In this document: piece by piece, positions 27,870 through 37,005 of the stretch | How the letters are laid out: every line of letters starts with the position of its first letter | Numbering within the stretch: the first letter of the stretch is position 1 | Assembly (NCBI RefSeq): GCF_016464705.1 | Contig: NZ_JAEHOB010000005.1 | Coordinates: forward strand, 186,001-250,000 | Source of the DNA: Qaidamihabitans albus | GTDB lineage: Bacteria; Actinomycetota; Actinomycetes; Mycobacteriales; Pseudonocardiaceae | Reading direction: 5' to 3' | Length of the DNA stretch: 64,000 bases | Translations under genes and position numbers: made by a program | Notes under the pieces: generated by a model | Told to the model about the DNA's origin: nothing | The model's input: only the letters and a program-made list of their open reading frames with translations | Database searches by the model: none

Positions 27870-28358
27870 TCAGCTGGCCGCGTCGCGGCGCTGGCGGGAC
27901 AGCCGCGCCACGCACCAGGCCGGTGCGCTGCCCCGGCGCAGGTGTTCCAGAACCGTCAGCGGGCCCAGCCGCCTGGAGAGGTCCTCCGGCGCGAGACCGG
28001 CGGCCCGGTAGTCCAGCGCGCGCTGGTCGAGCGGGCTGATACCGGCGTCCCACCAGCGTTCGGCCTCGCCCACGTCGCCGATCATCTGCCACCAGCCCGC
28101 CGCGGCCGACAGCAGTTCGTCCGGCGCGTCGGGCAGGCGTTCCCGCATCGCCGCCAGGTAGCCGGGATCGGCGGCGTCCACCTGCGCCCAGCTTCCGGCG
28201 CCCGCGCGCCTGCGCTGCCCTGGGATGCCCGGAGCGCTCTGTGGGGACTCCGCGAGCCACGCCGAGGCGATGCGATCGACCTCCCGGTCCTCGGCGTTCT
28301 GCTCACGCTCGGCCGCCCACTGCTGGATCAACGCGTCAACTCCGGGATCTCCCGTCAT
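27870..28358 (-). CDS. Conserved hypothetical protein
   Basis: 162 residues, soluble, rich in Ala, Arg and Trp, with no domain I recognise. A phrase such as ERWWDAGISPLDQRALDYRAAGL is the most distinctive part and suggests a helical repeat or winged-helix-like element. The ATG has GGAGG 6 nt upstream, a strong ribosome site, and codon use fits the neighbours, so I take it as real. No functional context: neighbours are a transglycosylase and a tiny membrane protein. Confidence 0.72.
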   Translation of the reverse strand: MTGDPGVDALIQQWAAEREQNAEDREVDRIASAWLAESPQSAPGIPGQRRRAGAGSWAQVDAADPGYLAAMRERLPDAPDELLSAAAGWWQMIGDVGEAERWWDAGISPLDQRALDYRAAGLAPEDLSRRLGPLTVLEHLRRGSAPAWCVARLSRQRRDAAS

Positions 28359-28640
28359 CCCTGCCTCCTCTTGCAACGCACTGGTGTGTCAGGACTGGTC
28401 GAGCAACGTTGTTCGAGATATGAGCGTGAGCACCGGGGAACCCGCAGGACCTCGGGGAACCGGTCGATCACGCAATGTGAGCACCGTAGGAGAGGGGGCC
28501 AGCCGTCCGCCAGACCTTCCGAGCGAAGAATTCGGCGACCAGCGCCTTAATCCCCGCAATCCACTCGGATGGTCGAGTAATCGGCACCACATTCTGGAAA
28601 AGTGACGTGGAGTAACCACAGGGCGAGCGGGCAGCAAAGC
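28359..28640. other. Intergenic region, moderate GC
   Basis: Together with the hairpin that follows, this makes a gap of about 320 bp. It is less GC-rich than the genes and contains a near-palindrome GAGCAACGTTGTTC (28400-28413) that could be an operator of the upstream minus-strand gene. I see no open frame with a ribosome site. Confidence 0.4.
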
Positions 28641-28667
28641 CGCCGACACCGCTTCGCGGTGCCGGCG
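28641..28667 (-). terminator. Hairpin downstream of small membrane gene
   Basis: 12-bp arms CGCCGACACCGC and GCGGTGCCGGCG with a 3-nt TTC loop and one mismatch. It lies 14 bp after the stop of the 55-residue gene. No U-run follows, as is usual for actinomycete terminators. Confidence 0.6.
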
Positions 28668-28681
28668 CGGACGCTGTGGGA

Positions 28682-28849
28682 TCAGGAGAACAAGCTCTGC
28701 ACGAAGGTCACGATGGCCTCTGCCCCGTCCCGTAGCCAGCCCAGAGCCGTCTGCACGGCCTCGGCGGACTCCGTTGGCCGGCTGATCAAGAAGAACAGGA
28801 CGAACGCCACGACGCCGAAGATGAGGATCTTCTTGATTCCCGGCGACAT
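28682..28849 (-). CDS. Small single-pass membrane protein
   Basis: 55 residues: MSPGIKKI, then one hydrophobic helix (LIFGVVAFVLFFLIS), then an amphipathic C-terminal part ending IVTFVQSLFS. The shape recalls short Pseudonocardiaceae membrane peptides of unknown role. The start ATG has a weak GGATGG upstream; an in-frame upstream extension is basic and unlikely. A hairpin just past the stop supports a real transcript. Confidence 0.65.
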   Translation of the reverse strand: MSPGIKKILIFGVVAFVLFFLISRPTESAEAVQTALGWLRDGAEAIVTFVQSLFS

Positions 28850-29060
28850 AACACCATCCGATTCCTTGCCGGCGGCACCATCGAGGTCACGGCACCGCGC
28901 TCGTCTCCCAGCCGACACCGCCATGATGCCCCAACGGCATGGCCTTCCGATGGGTAATCACGCGGATGGGTGTCTTTCGTAACTCCTTGTATTGAGCGAA
29001 TCCGTGCCCGAGTCTAGGAGACGAGCCGCGCATGGAGGGGCAGACACGCCCGCCCGCGCC

Positions 29061-30203
29061 TCAGTTGACGGCGCCCGCGGCGCGCAGCCGCTCGATCTCG
29101 CTCCCGTCGAGGCCGAGCTCCGCGAGGACCTCCCCGGTGTCGGCGCCCTTGTCGTGCGGGGGCTCGGGCGGCCCCGGCGGCGTCCGATCGAACTTCGGTC
29201 CCGGTGCGGGCTGCACCACACCGTCGACGTCGACGAAGGTGCCCCGCGCCGCGTTGTGCGGATGCTCCGGGGCCTCCCACGGCGAGAGCACCGGCGTCAG
29301 GCAGGCGTCGGTGCCCTCCGCGCGCGCGACAAGCTCGTCCCGGGTGTGCTTGCCGATGGCCTCGGCGAGGATCTGGCGCAAGCGGGGCCACTCGCTCTTG
29401 TCGAGGTGCACCGGCAGCTCCGCGGCGTCCAGTCCCAGCACCTGCACGAGCGACGCCCAGAACCGCATCTCGATGGCGCCGACGGCCACGTACTTGCCGT
29501 CCGCGGTCTCGTAGGTGTCGTAGAAGGGTGCGCCGCCGTCGAGCATGTTCTCGCCGCGCTCACCGCCCCACACCCCGGCGGCCTTGAGGCCGTGCAGGTG
29601 GGTGGTCAGCAGCGCCGCCCCGTCGACCATCGACGCGTCCACCACCTGACCCTGGCCCGACGAGGTGCGCTCGTACAGTGCCGCGAGCACGCCCATCGCC
29701 AGGAACAGCCCGCCACCGCCGAAGTCGCCGATGAGGTTCAGCGCGGGAACCGGGCGCTCGCCGGCCCGGCCGACCGGCTCCAGCGCGCCGGCGAGTCCGA
29801 TGTAGTTGATGTCGTGTCCCGCCTGTGGCGCCAGGGGGCCGTCCTGGCCCCAGCCGGTGATCCGCCCGTAGACCAGGCGCGGGTTGCGCTCCCGCACCTG
29901 CTCCGGCCCGAGCCCCATGCGCTCCGCGACCCCCGGGCGGAAGCCCTCGACGAGGGCATCCGCCTTCTCCGCCAGCCGGAGCACCAGCTCGACCCCGTCG
30001 GGGGACTTGGTGTTCACCCCGATCGTGCGCCGCCCGCGCATCAGCGGGTCGTACGGAAAGCCGAGCACGTCCTCGCCCGGCGTGGCGCGATCGACCCTGA
30101 TCACGTCCGCGCCGAGGTCGGCCAGGATGGTGCAGGCGAACGGCGCGGGTGCGAGCCCGGCCAGCTCGATGACCTTGAGCCCGCTCAGCGGACCAGCCTT
30201 CAT
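29061..30203 (-). CDS. Alpha-methylacyl-CoA racemase (CaiB/BaiF family)
   Basis: 380 residues. The N-terminus LSGLKVIELAGLAPAPF and the blocks GRITGWGQDGP, AGHDINYIGLAGAL and NLIGDFGGGG are those of Mcr-type racemases. His130 and Asp160 match the His126/Asp156 catalytic pair of the M. tuberculosis enzyme in spacing. It would interconvert 2R and 2S methyl-branched acyl-CoAs so that acyl-CoA dehydrogenases can use them, which suits sterol side chains or branched fatty acids. GGAAGGGG precedes the ATG. An acyl-CoA dehydrogenase gene lies immediately upstream on the same strand (37 bp), so the two probably form an operon. Confidence 0.9.
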   Translation of the reverse strand: MKAGPLSGLKVIELAGLAPAPFACTILADLGADVIRVDRATPGEDVLGFPYDPLMRGRRTIGVNTKSPDGVELVLRLAEKADALVEGFRPGVAERMGLGPEQVRERNPRLVYGRITGWGQDGPLAPQAGHDINYIGLAGALEPVGRAGERPVPALNLIGDFGGGGLFLAMGVLAALYERTSSGQGQVVDASMVDGAALLTTHLHGLKAAGVWGGERGENMLDGGAPFYDTYETADGKYVAVGAIEMRFWASLVQVLGLDAAELPVHLDKSEWPRLRQILAEAIGKHTRDELVARAEGTDACLTPVLSPWEAPEHPHNAARGTFVDVDGVVQPAPGPKFDRTPPGPPEPPHDKGADTGEVLAELGLDGSEIERLRAAGAVN

Positions 30204-30240
30204 CGGTGCGTCCCCTTCCTCGAGACCCGCCGGCCGGACT

Positions 30241-31392
30241 TCACAGCGTCCGGGAGATGATTTCCTTCATGATCTCACTGGTGCCGCCGAAGATGCGGGA
30301 GATGCGCATATCGGCCCAGGCCCTGGCGATCGGGTACTCCATCATGTATCCGTAGCCACCGAAGAGCTGCACGCAGTCGTCGATCACCTTGTTCACCCGC
30401 TCGGTGGTCCACAGCTTCGCCATCGCCGCGCCCTGCACGTCGAGCTCGCCGAGCAGGTGCCGCTCGATGCACTGGTCGAGGAATGCGCGGGCGACGGCCG
30501 CCTCGGTGGCGGCCTCGGCGAGGGTGAACTTCGTGTTCTGGAAGCCGAACACCGGCCGGCCGAACGCCGTCCGCTCCTTGGTGTAGGCGATGGTCTGGTC
30601 GATGGCGGCCTCCATGCCCGCCACCGCCGTCACCGCGATGATCAGCCGCTCCTGCGGGAGCTGCTGCATCAGCTGGATGAAGCCCTGGCCCTCCTGCTCG
30701 CCGAGCAGGTTCTCCGCCGGCACGCGGACATCGTCGAAGAACAGCTCGGCCGTGTCCTGACCCTTGAGCCCCACCTTGTCGAGCACCCGGCCACGGCGGA
30801 AACCGGGTGCGGAGGTCTCCACGGCGATGAGCGAGACGCCCTGCGCACCCGCGTCCGGGTCGGTCTTGCAGGCGACGACCACGAGATCGGCGTGGGCGCC
30901 GTTGGTGATGAACGTCTTGGCGCCGTTGATGACGTAGGAGTCCCCGTCGCGCACCGCACGGGTCTTGATGCCCTGCAGGTCGGAGCCGGTGCCGGGCTCG
31001 GTCATCGCGACCGCGCCGACATAGGAGCCGCTGGCGAACTTCGGCAGCCACTCCTTCTTCTTCTCCTCCGAGGCATAGGCCGCCAGGTAGTGCGCCACGA
31101 TGCCGTTGTGCACGGAGACGCCCCACGCCCCGTCACCGGAGCGCGCCTGCTCCTCGTAAAGCACGGCCTCGTGCGCGAAGCTGCCGCCGCCACCGCCGTA
31201 CTCCTCGGGGATGGACAGGGCGAGCAGGCCCACCTCGCCGGCCTTCGTCCACAGTCCGCGGTCGACCTGCTTGGCCTCGATCCACCGCTCCTGGTTGGGC
31301 GCCAGCTCCTTCTGGCAGAAGTTCCTCGCGAGGTCCCGGAAGTCGTCCAGCTCCTGGGTCATCCAGGAGCTCCTCCTGATGTTCAGCGGCAC
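30241..31392 (-). CDS. Acyl-CoA dehydrogenase
   Basis: 383 residues, standard length. Family blocks are IPEEYGGGGGSFAHEAV, AVAMTEPGTGSDLQGIKT, RVLDKVGLKGQDTAELFFDDVRVP and the C-terminal RISRIFGGTSEIMKEII. The substrate-side glutamate is probably in the YGYMMEYP stretch, as in medium- and long-chain enzymes. It feeds beta-oxidation; substrate is unknown. The GTG at 31392 with GGAGG 8 nt upstream keeps the conserved RRSSWMTQELDDFR N-terminus; a later ATG also has AGGAGG but would truncate it. It is divergent from a TetR regulator that may control it, and followed by the racemase gene. Confidence 0.9.
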   Translation of the reverse strand: MPLNIRRSSWMTQELDDFRDLARNFCQKELAPNQERWIEAKQVDRGLWTKAGEVGLLALSIPEEYGGGGGSFAHEAVLYEEQARSGDGAWGVSVHNGIVAHYLAAYASEEKKKEWLPKFASGSYVGAVAMTEPGTGSDLQGIKTRAVRDGDSYVINGAKTFITNGAHADLVVVACKTDPDAGAQGVSLIAVETSAPGFRRGRVLDKVGLKGQDTAELFFDDVRVPAENLLGEQEGQGFIQLMQQLPQERLIIAVTAVAGMEAAIDQTIAYTKERTAFGRPVFGFQNTKFTLAEAATEAAVARAFLDQCIERHLLGELDVQGAAMAKLWTTERVNKVIDDCVQLFGGYGYMMEYPIARAWADMRISRIFGGTSEIMKEIISRTL

Positions 31393-31433
31393 GTCTGCGC
31401 CCTCCCTGCTCTGCCCCGGCTAGAAAACATGAC

Positions 31434-31462
31434 GAACGGAATGTAAGTTCTGGCTGGAATGT
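31434..31462. promoter_or_regulatory. Possible operator between acyl-CoA dehydrogenase and TetR genes
   Basis: Two direct copies of GGAATGT at 31438-31444 and 31456-31462 (18 bp apart), the first inside a short GAAC-N9-GTTC inverted repeat. Its position between divergent genes is that expected of a TetR-family operator. There is no match to a known consensus. Confidence 0.35.
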
Positions 31463-31496
31463 ACATGTGCCCACGGGGCCGGTAAAGGGAGGCGCG

Positions 31497-32117
31497 GTGA
31501 CAGCGACCGGAACGCCGGGCAACCGGGGGCACCGCACGCAGGCTCAGCGGCGCGCGCAGACGAGGACGGCACTGCTCGACGCCACCGTCGACTGCCTGGT
31601 CGAGATCGGTTACGCGCGCACGTCGATGCAGGAGGTCTGCGCGAGGGCCGGGGTCTCCAAGGGCGCGGTTCAGCACCATTTCGCGGACAAGGCCGAGCTG
31701 ATGGCCGCCGCGGTCGAGCACCTCACCACGAAGCTCAAGGCACAGCGCACGCCGGAGGTGGACCGGCTGCCGGCCGGACCCGAACGCGTGGCTGCGGCGA
31801 TCGACGTGCTGTGGGAGGCCTACTCGGGCACGCTCGCCACGGCCGTCACCGAGCTCTGGATCGCCGCCCGCACCGACCCGCAGCTGCGCGCCGCGATCCG
31901 GCCGGTGGACCGGGCCCTCGGCCGGTCCACCCTCGAGCACGTCGCCGGCATCACCGGTGACCTGCCGCGCGAGAAGGTGGAGACGCTGTACTGGCTGACC
32001 GTGAACTTCACCCGGGGTCTCGCGCTCGACGCCGAGCTGGGCGGCGACCCGCAGCGCCGCAAGCAGCTGCTCGAGGAGTGGAAGCGCATCGCCGTGACCC
32101 TCTACGCGCAACCCTGA
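31497..32117 (+). CDS. TetR-family transcriptional regulator
   Basis: 206 residues. The N-terminal helix-turn-helix (TRTALLDATVDCLVEIGYARTSMQEVCARAGVSKGAVQHHFADKAEL) is typical; the ligand domain is of the TetR_C type with RTDPQLRAAIRPVDRALGR. It likely represses the divergent acyl-CoA dehydrogenase-racemase operon, although it could also act on the downstream aldehyde dehydrogenase gene. GTG 31497 has AGGGAGG 4 nt upstream; an earlier in-frame GTG (31467) has none. A palindromic repeat follows 12 bp after the stop. Confidence 0.87.
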   Translation: MTATGTPGNRGHRTQAQRRAQTRTALLDATVDCLVEIGYARTSMQEVCARAGVSKGAVQHHFADKAELMAAAVEHLTTKLKAQRTPEVDRLPAGPERVAAAIDVLWEAYSGTLATAVTELWIAARTDPQLRAAIRPVDRALGRSTLEHVAGITGDLPREKVETLYWLTVNFTRGLALDAELGGDPQRRKQLLEEWKRIAVTLYAQP

Positions 32118-32129
32118 CCGCGTCGGCCC

Positions 32130-32175
32130 CTCGTGAGTGCGCACACGAGTCAGAGCTCGCGTGCGCACTCACGAG
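32130..32175. repeat. Intergenic palindrome, copy 3
   Basis: A 46-bp palindrome with outer arms CTCGTGAGTGCGCAC and GTGCGCACTCACGAG, nearly perfect and very similar to copy 1. It lies between the TetR gene stop and the gabD2 start on the same strand, where it could end the TetR transcript. Confidence 0.9.
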
Positions 32176-32241
32176 CCGCTGGGGTTTACGTACCGGCGGT
32201 ATGCTCTACTCGGCAGTAACAACGCCGCGATTGGAGTTGCG

Positions 32242-33855
32242 ATGACCAGCACGACACCGGTGAATGCGGGCCGGGCCACCGGTACGCCGGGCACCATCGG
32301 CGGGGTGGCAGGCGCTCCCCCGGCCGCGCGGGCCGCCGCCCTGCTCGAACGCGTGACGGGCGGCGCCGACTCCGCGCCCGCCGAGATGACCGCACCGTTC
32401 ACGGGCCTGCCGATCGCGACCCTGCCGCAGGCCACCGACGCCGACACGCGCGCCGCCTTCGCCGGGGCCCGCCGGGCCCAGCCCGGCTGGGCGGCGATGC
32501 CGGCCACCGAGCGCCAGCAGGTGCTGATCCGGCTGCACGACCTCATCCTCCGGCACCAGGACGAGGTGCTCGACCTCGTGCAGGTCGAGGCGGGCAAGTC
32601 CCGGCTCGACGCGTTCGACGAGGTCGCCGCGACCGCGCTGGTCGCCGCCTACTACGGCAAGCACAGCGCCAGGCTGCTCGCGCCGCGGCGCGCCGCCGGG
32701 GTCATCCCCGTGCTGACCAGGGCCGGCGAGGTACGCCACCCCAAGGGCGTCGTCGGAGTGATCTCGCCGTGGAACTACCCGCTCGCACTCACCGCGATGG
32801 ACGTACTGCCCGCGCTCGCCGCAGGCAACGCCGTGGTGCAGAAGCCGGACAACCAGACCGCGCTCTCGGCACTGTGGCTGCACGAACTGGCCGAGCGGGC
32901 GGAGCTGCCCGCGGACGCATGGCAAGTCGTGCTCGGCCGCGGCTCGCGGATCGGCGACGCGATCGTCGAGGAGTCCGACTACGTGTGCTTCACCGGCTCC
33001 ACACCGACCGGCAAGCACCTGGCCGGGCAGATCGCACGGCGGCTGACCGGCTACTCCCTCGAACTCGGCGGCAAGAACCCGATGGTCGTGCTCCCCGGCG
33101 CCGACGTGGCCAAGGCCGCCGCGGGCGCCGTGGCCGCCTGCTTCTCCTCGGCGGGCCAGCTCTGCGTCTCGGTCGAGCGGATCTACGTGCACGAGAGCAT
33201 CCGGGAGGCGTTCACGCAGGCGTTCGTGCGCAGGACTCAGGCGCTGCGCCTCGGTGCCACGCTCGACTACAGCGCCGGGATGGGGTCGCTGACCTCGGCC
33301 GAGCAGCTCGACACCGTGTCGGCGCACGTCGCGGACGCACGGGCGAACGGCGCGACGGTACTGACGGGCGGCAGGCCGAGGCCGGATCTCGGGCCGCTCT
33401 TCTACGAGCCGACGATCCTCACCGGGGTGACCGAGCGGGCCAGGCTGTTCGCCGAGGAGACGTTCGGGCCGGTGGTCGCCGTCTACGGCTACACCGACGT
33501 CGACGAGGCTGTCGAACGGGCCAACGACACCCCGTTCGGGCTCAACGCCAGTGTGTGGTCCGGCGACCAGCGGCATGGCTGGGAGGTCGCCACCCGGCTG
33601 AAGGCCGGCACCGTCAACGTCAACGAGGGCTTCGCCGCGACCTTCGGCAGCGTGGGCGTGCCGATGGGCGGGATGAAGGAGTCCGGCGTCGGCCGCCGCA
33701 ACGCCGCCGAGGGACTGCTCAAGTACACGGAGTCGCAGTCGATCGCCGTGCAGCGCGGGTTCCGGCTGCGGCCGTTCCGCGGGATGCCGCCGAAGCTGTG
33801 GGCGAAAGGCATGACCGCGAGCATGCGGGCATTGCGCAGGCTCCCCGGCCGCTGA
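32242..33855 (+). CDS. gabD2: NADP-dependent succinate-semialdehyde dehydrogenase GabD2
   Basis: 537 residues of the aldehyde dehydrogenase superfamily. GVVGVISPWNYPLAL, KPDNQTALSALW, FTGSTPTGK, the general-base LELGGK (Glu274) and the nucleophile in SSAGQLCVS (Cys308) are present. KPDN and the overall length match GabD2 (Rv1731) of M. tuberculosis, which oxidises succinic semialdehyde to succinate and serves the alternative TCA route. The ATG has GGAG 7 nt upstream. The first 25 residues are a variable Ala/Gly-rich extension. It is preceded by a palindromic repeat and followed by a tandem repeat array. Confidence 0.9.
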   Translation: MTSTTPVNAGRATGTPGTIGGVAGAPPAARAAALLERVTGGADSAPAEMTAPFTGLPIATLPQATDADTRAAFAGARRAQPGWAAMPATERQQVLIRLHDLILRHQDEVLDLVQVEAGKSRLDAFDEVAATALVAAYYGKHSARLLAPRRAAGVIPVLTRAGEVRHPKGVVGVISPWNYPLALTAMDVLPALAAGNAVVQKPDNQTALSALWLHELAERAELPADAWQVVLGRGSRIGDAIVEESDYVCFTGSTPTGKHLAGQIARRLTGYSLELGGKNPMVVLPGADVAKAAAGAVAACFSSAGQLCVSVERIYVHESIREAFTQAFVRRTQALRLGATLDYSAGMGSLTSAEQLDTVSAHVADARANGATVLTGGRPRPDLGPLFYEPTILTGVTERARLFAEETFGPVVAVYGYTDVDEAVERANDTPFGLNASVWSGDQRHGWEVATRLKAGTVNVNEGFAATFGSVGVPMGGMKESGVGRRNAAEGLLKYTESQSIAVQRGFRLRPFRGMPPKLWAKGMTASMRALRRLPGR

Positions 33856-33943
33856 CCCGCGAGCCCCCCACCCCAGCCCGCGAGCTGCCCACTCGGCCCC
33901 GCGAGTTGCGCACTCCAGCCGCTCCGGGCGCGGAACTCGCGGG
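33856..33943. repeat. 21-bp tandem array plus inverted copy
   Basis: The octamer CCCGCGAG begins units at 33856, 33877 and 33898, an exact 21-bp period; units continue with a YTGCCCACTC-like tail. The inverse CTCGCGGG occurs at 33936-33943, touching the stop codon of the LuxR-type gene. The array fills the whole gap between convergent gabD2 and that gene and could fold into a hairpin on either strand. Confidence 0.75.
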
Positions 33944-36937
33944 CTAGTGGGTGAGCAGGCCGCGGTCGTAGGCGATCGCCACCGCCTCCGCGCGCCGGGT
34001 TGCGCCGAGCTTGGCCATCACGCGGGAGAGGTGCACGCTCACCGTCTTCTCACTGATGTAGAGCTCGGCGCCGACCTGGCGGTTCGTGCGGCCGAGCGCG
34101 ACCCGTTCGAGCACGGCCCGCTCCCGGTCGGTGAGCGGGTCGACGACCGCGCGGCGCGCGGGCCGCTCCCCAGGCAGCTCGGCCCGCGCCCGGTGCGCAA
34201 GGTCGCGGACAGCCGCGAGCAGGGGTTTCGCGCCGAGCCGCCGGGCGACCTCGTGTGCCTCGCGCAGCTGTTCGGCTGCCGGGTCGGGGTCGCCCGCGGC
34301 CAGCAGCGCCTCCGCGTGCCGCAGGCGGCACACCGCCTGCTCGTACACGGCGCCGTAACCGAACGCGGCCACCGCCTTCTCCCACGACGCCGGGTCGGCG
34401 GGGCCGGCCAGCCCGGTCGCCGCGGCCTCGGCGCGGGCCAGCCAAGCATGCCCCTCCGGCCCGAGCGTGCCCGTCCGCGGCCTGCCGCGTCGCGCGCACT
34501 CCCGGACGTGCTCGATCAGCGCCTCGCCGGCCGCCAGCGCCTCCGCCTCCGCCTTGGCATCACCCCGGCCGCGTGCCGCACCGGCCCACGCGGCGCAAGC
34601 CTCGACACCGAGGGCGCCGATCCGGAGCCCGCCGAGCGCCCACGGCAACATCGTCTCCAGCCAGCCGATGCCCTCCTGCGCGCGGCGGGCCGCCGTCGGA
34701 TAGTCCCCCTGCCAGCCGGCCAGCTCGGTACCCGCGGTGGATGCCGCCAGCGTGATCAGGATGTCGCTGTGCCACTGCGAGCGCAGGTCCGCGACGAGCC
34801 GTTCCGCGTCGGCGAAGCGGCCCCGCGCCACCACCAGGTGCACCCACGACGCGGTGAGCAGGGCGGTGACCGTGCTGGACACGCTGGCTTTCGGCCGGTC
34901 CTTCTCCGAGTCGGCAGGCCAGTCGCCGCTGACGTAGCGGAGGAAGACGTGCCGGGCCCGCAGGCCGAGACCGAACGAGCTCCAGCTCAGCCCGGACTCC
35001 TCCGCCCGTTCGATGCCGCGCCGGTACAGCTCGATCGCGGGAGCGATCTCGGCCAGGTCGTCGTAGCTGAGGGCGAGGAAGTACAGCGCCCGCAGCTCGA
35101 CGTGCAGCGCGCCCGCGTCCCGGGCCTTGCGCTCGGCCTGCCGCAGCCGCTCCCTGGCCTCTCCCGGGTTGCCCGCGGAGTCGGCCAGCGCGCCGAGCGT
35201 GGTCAGCGCGGCCGCCTCGGCACCTCCGGCCCCGACGGCACGGGCGTCCGCGACGGCGGTCTGCGCGCTCCAGTAAGCCTCGTCCATCCGATCGATGCCA
35301 CGCAGGATCCCCGCACGGGTCGCCAGCACCCAGGCCCTTGTCCTGCTCGGCGCAGCGTCGGCCACCAGTTCCCAGGCGCGGCCGATCGCGTCGACCGCCT
35401 CGTCGAAGGTGCTGTCGAGCGACAGCAGTGCCTCGGCGAGCCTGCGCCAGGTGAACGCGGCGTCCTCGGTGTCCACCTCGGGGCCGAGGGTCTCGACCGC
35501 CGACCGGGCGAAGGCGATCGCGCGTTCCGGCTCGCCGGACGTGCCGGCGAAGAACGACGCCTCGTGCAGCAGCTTGAGCTCGTCGATGCCGTCCGGGCGG
35601 TCGGCGGCCGGAACGGTGTCCCAGATCTCCAGCGCCTGTTCGATGTGCCGCAGGGCCGCGCCGGGAGCGCCGAGCTGCTCGGCCTCGTCGGCGGCCCGCA
35701 CCAGCGCGGCCAGCGCCGTGCTGTGGTCCCGGCTCTGCATGCTGTGGTAGGCGAGCCGCGCGTCGTGCCCGCGGCCCTGCGGCTTCGCGCGGAGTCGCGC
35801 CGCGTAGGCGGCGTGCATCCGGCTCCGCTCCCCCGGCAGGACGTCGCCGTAGACGGCCTCCCGCAGCAGGGCGTGCCGGAACGTGTAGAAACCGCGCTCG
35901 ATCACCAGCACGTGGTGCTGCACGGCTTCGCGCAGCGCCTCGTCCAGCTGGAGCTCGTCGAGGCCGGAGACCTCGGCCAGCGCGGCGTGGGCCACGGCGT
36001 CGCTGGCCACCGCGATGGTCCGCAGCACCCGCCTCGTCTCCGGTGCGAGCCGCTCCACCCGGGCGAGCAGCACCTCGGCGAGCCCCGCGGGCAGGTCCGC
36101 ACCGGTCGCGCAGGACGCGAGCAGCTCCTCGACGAAGAACGGGTTGCCCTCCGACCGCGCCACGACGTCGGCCACCGTCTCCGACGGCAGCGGTTCGTCC
36201 GCCAGCGCGCGCACCAGCGCACGCGACTCGGCATCACCGAACGGAGGCACGTCCACCCGCTCCACCGTGGGCAGCCGCACCAGTTCCGCGAGCAGTGCGC
36301 GCAGCGGGTGCCGCCGGTGCACGTCCTCCTCCCGGTAGCTGCCGATCACGAGCAGACGCTGCGAACGCAGCCTGGAGAGCACGAAGGAGAGCAGATTGCG
36401 CGTGGAGCCGTCTGCCCAGTGCAGGTCCTCCAGCACCAGCACGACCAGCCGTTGCTCGGCGATCTCGGTGAGCACGCCCAGCACCGCGTCGAAGAGCTGG
36501 AGCTCGCCGAGGTCCTGGGCGGCGCGGGCACGGTGCAGGGACTCGGCCTCGGCGGAGGGCACCTGGGCGTAGTGGAGGCCGGCAGGCGGGGCCGCGTGCA
36601 CCTGCGGGAGCAGCCGGCCGAGCGCGGGACGTGCCCGCACCGCCTCACCGACGACGGGGTCGTCCGTGGTGGTGAGCGGACCCAGCGCCTCGGCGAAGGG
36701 CAGGTAGGGCAGTCCGCCCGCCTGCATGTCGAGGCACCGGCCGGTCAGCACCAGCGCCTCCTGTCCCGCGGCGTGGTCGGCGAACTCGGCGAGCAGCCGG
36801 CTCTTGCCGACCCCGGCGTCGCCGGAAAGCAGCACCGCCCCCGCCGCACGTCGTTCCGCGCGGGCCAGCGCGGAACGCAGCCTGCTCAGCTCGTCGACGC
36901 GGCCGACGAGCGGTATAGCCGAACCAAGAGGGGGCAC
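33944..36937 (-). CDS. LAL-type LuxR-family regulator with ATPase domain
   Basis: 997 residues. An N-terminal AAA/STAND ATPase carries Walker A GDAGVGKSR at 39-47 and Walker B-like VVLVLEDLHWADGST. A long tetratricopeptide-like helical middle follows. The C-terminal LuxR helix-turn-helix includes LTDRERAVLERVALGRTNRQVG and YISEKTVSVHLSRVMAKLG. Such large ATP-binding LuxR regulators respond to nucleotides and often an inducer, and activate pathway genes in actinomycetes. No target cluster is adjacent. The GTG at 36937 lies in a CACAA-N6-TTGTG inverted repeat and lacks a ribosome site, so initiation is either leaderless or unusual. Confidence 0.9.
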   Translation of the reverse strand: MPPLGSAIPLVGRVDELSRLRSALARAERRAAGAVLLSGDAGVGKSRLLAEFADHAAGQEALVLTGRCLDMQAGGLPYLPFAEALGPLTTTDDPVVGEAVRARPALGRLLPQVHAAPPAGLHYAQVPSAEAESLHRARAAQDLGELQLFDAVLGVLTEIAEQRLVVLVLEDLHWADGSTRNLLSFVLSRLRSQRLLVIGSYREEDVHRRHPLRALLAELVRLPTVERVDVPPFGDAESRALVRALADEPLPSETVADVVARSEGNPFFVEELLASCATGADLPAGLAEVLLARVERLAPETRRVLRTIAVASDAVAHAALAEVSGLDELQLDEALREAVQHHVLVIERGFYTFRHALLREAVYGDVLPGERSRMHAAYAARLRAKPQGRGHDARLAYHSMQSRDHSTALAALVRAADEAEQLGAPGAALRHIEQALEIWDTVPAADRPDGIDELKLLHEASFFAGTSGEPERAIAFARSAVETLGPEVDTEDAAFTWRRLAEALLSLDSTFDEAVDAIGRAWELVADAAPSRTRAWVLATRAGILRGIDRMDEAYWSAQTAVADARAVGAGGAEAAALTTLGALADSAGNPGEARERLRQAERKARDAGALHVELRALYFLALSYDDLAEIAPAIELYRRGIERAEESGLSWSSFGLGLRARHVFLRYVSGDWPADSEKDRPKASVSSTVTALLTASWVHLVVARGRFADAERLVADLRSQWHSDILITLAASTAGTELAGWQGDYPTAARRAQEGIGWLETMLPWALGGLRIGALGVEACAAWAGAARGRGDAKAEAEALAAGEALIEHVRECARRGRPRTGTLGPEGHAWLARAEAAATGLAGPADPASWEKAVAAFGYGAVYEQAVCRLRHAEALLAAGDPDPAAEQLREAHEVARRLGAKPLLAAVRDLAHRARAELPGERPARRAVVDPLTDRERAVLERVALGRTNRQVGAELYISEKTVSVHLSRVMAKLGATRRAEAVAIAYDRGLLTH

Positions 36938-37005
36938 AACTCGTATTGTGCGCTACCCGACCGACAGTTCCGCATGGTTTTCGCCGGGGGCTGACGACCC
37001 TCCGC

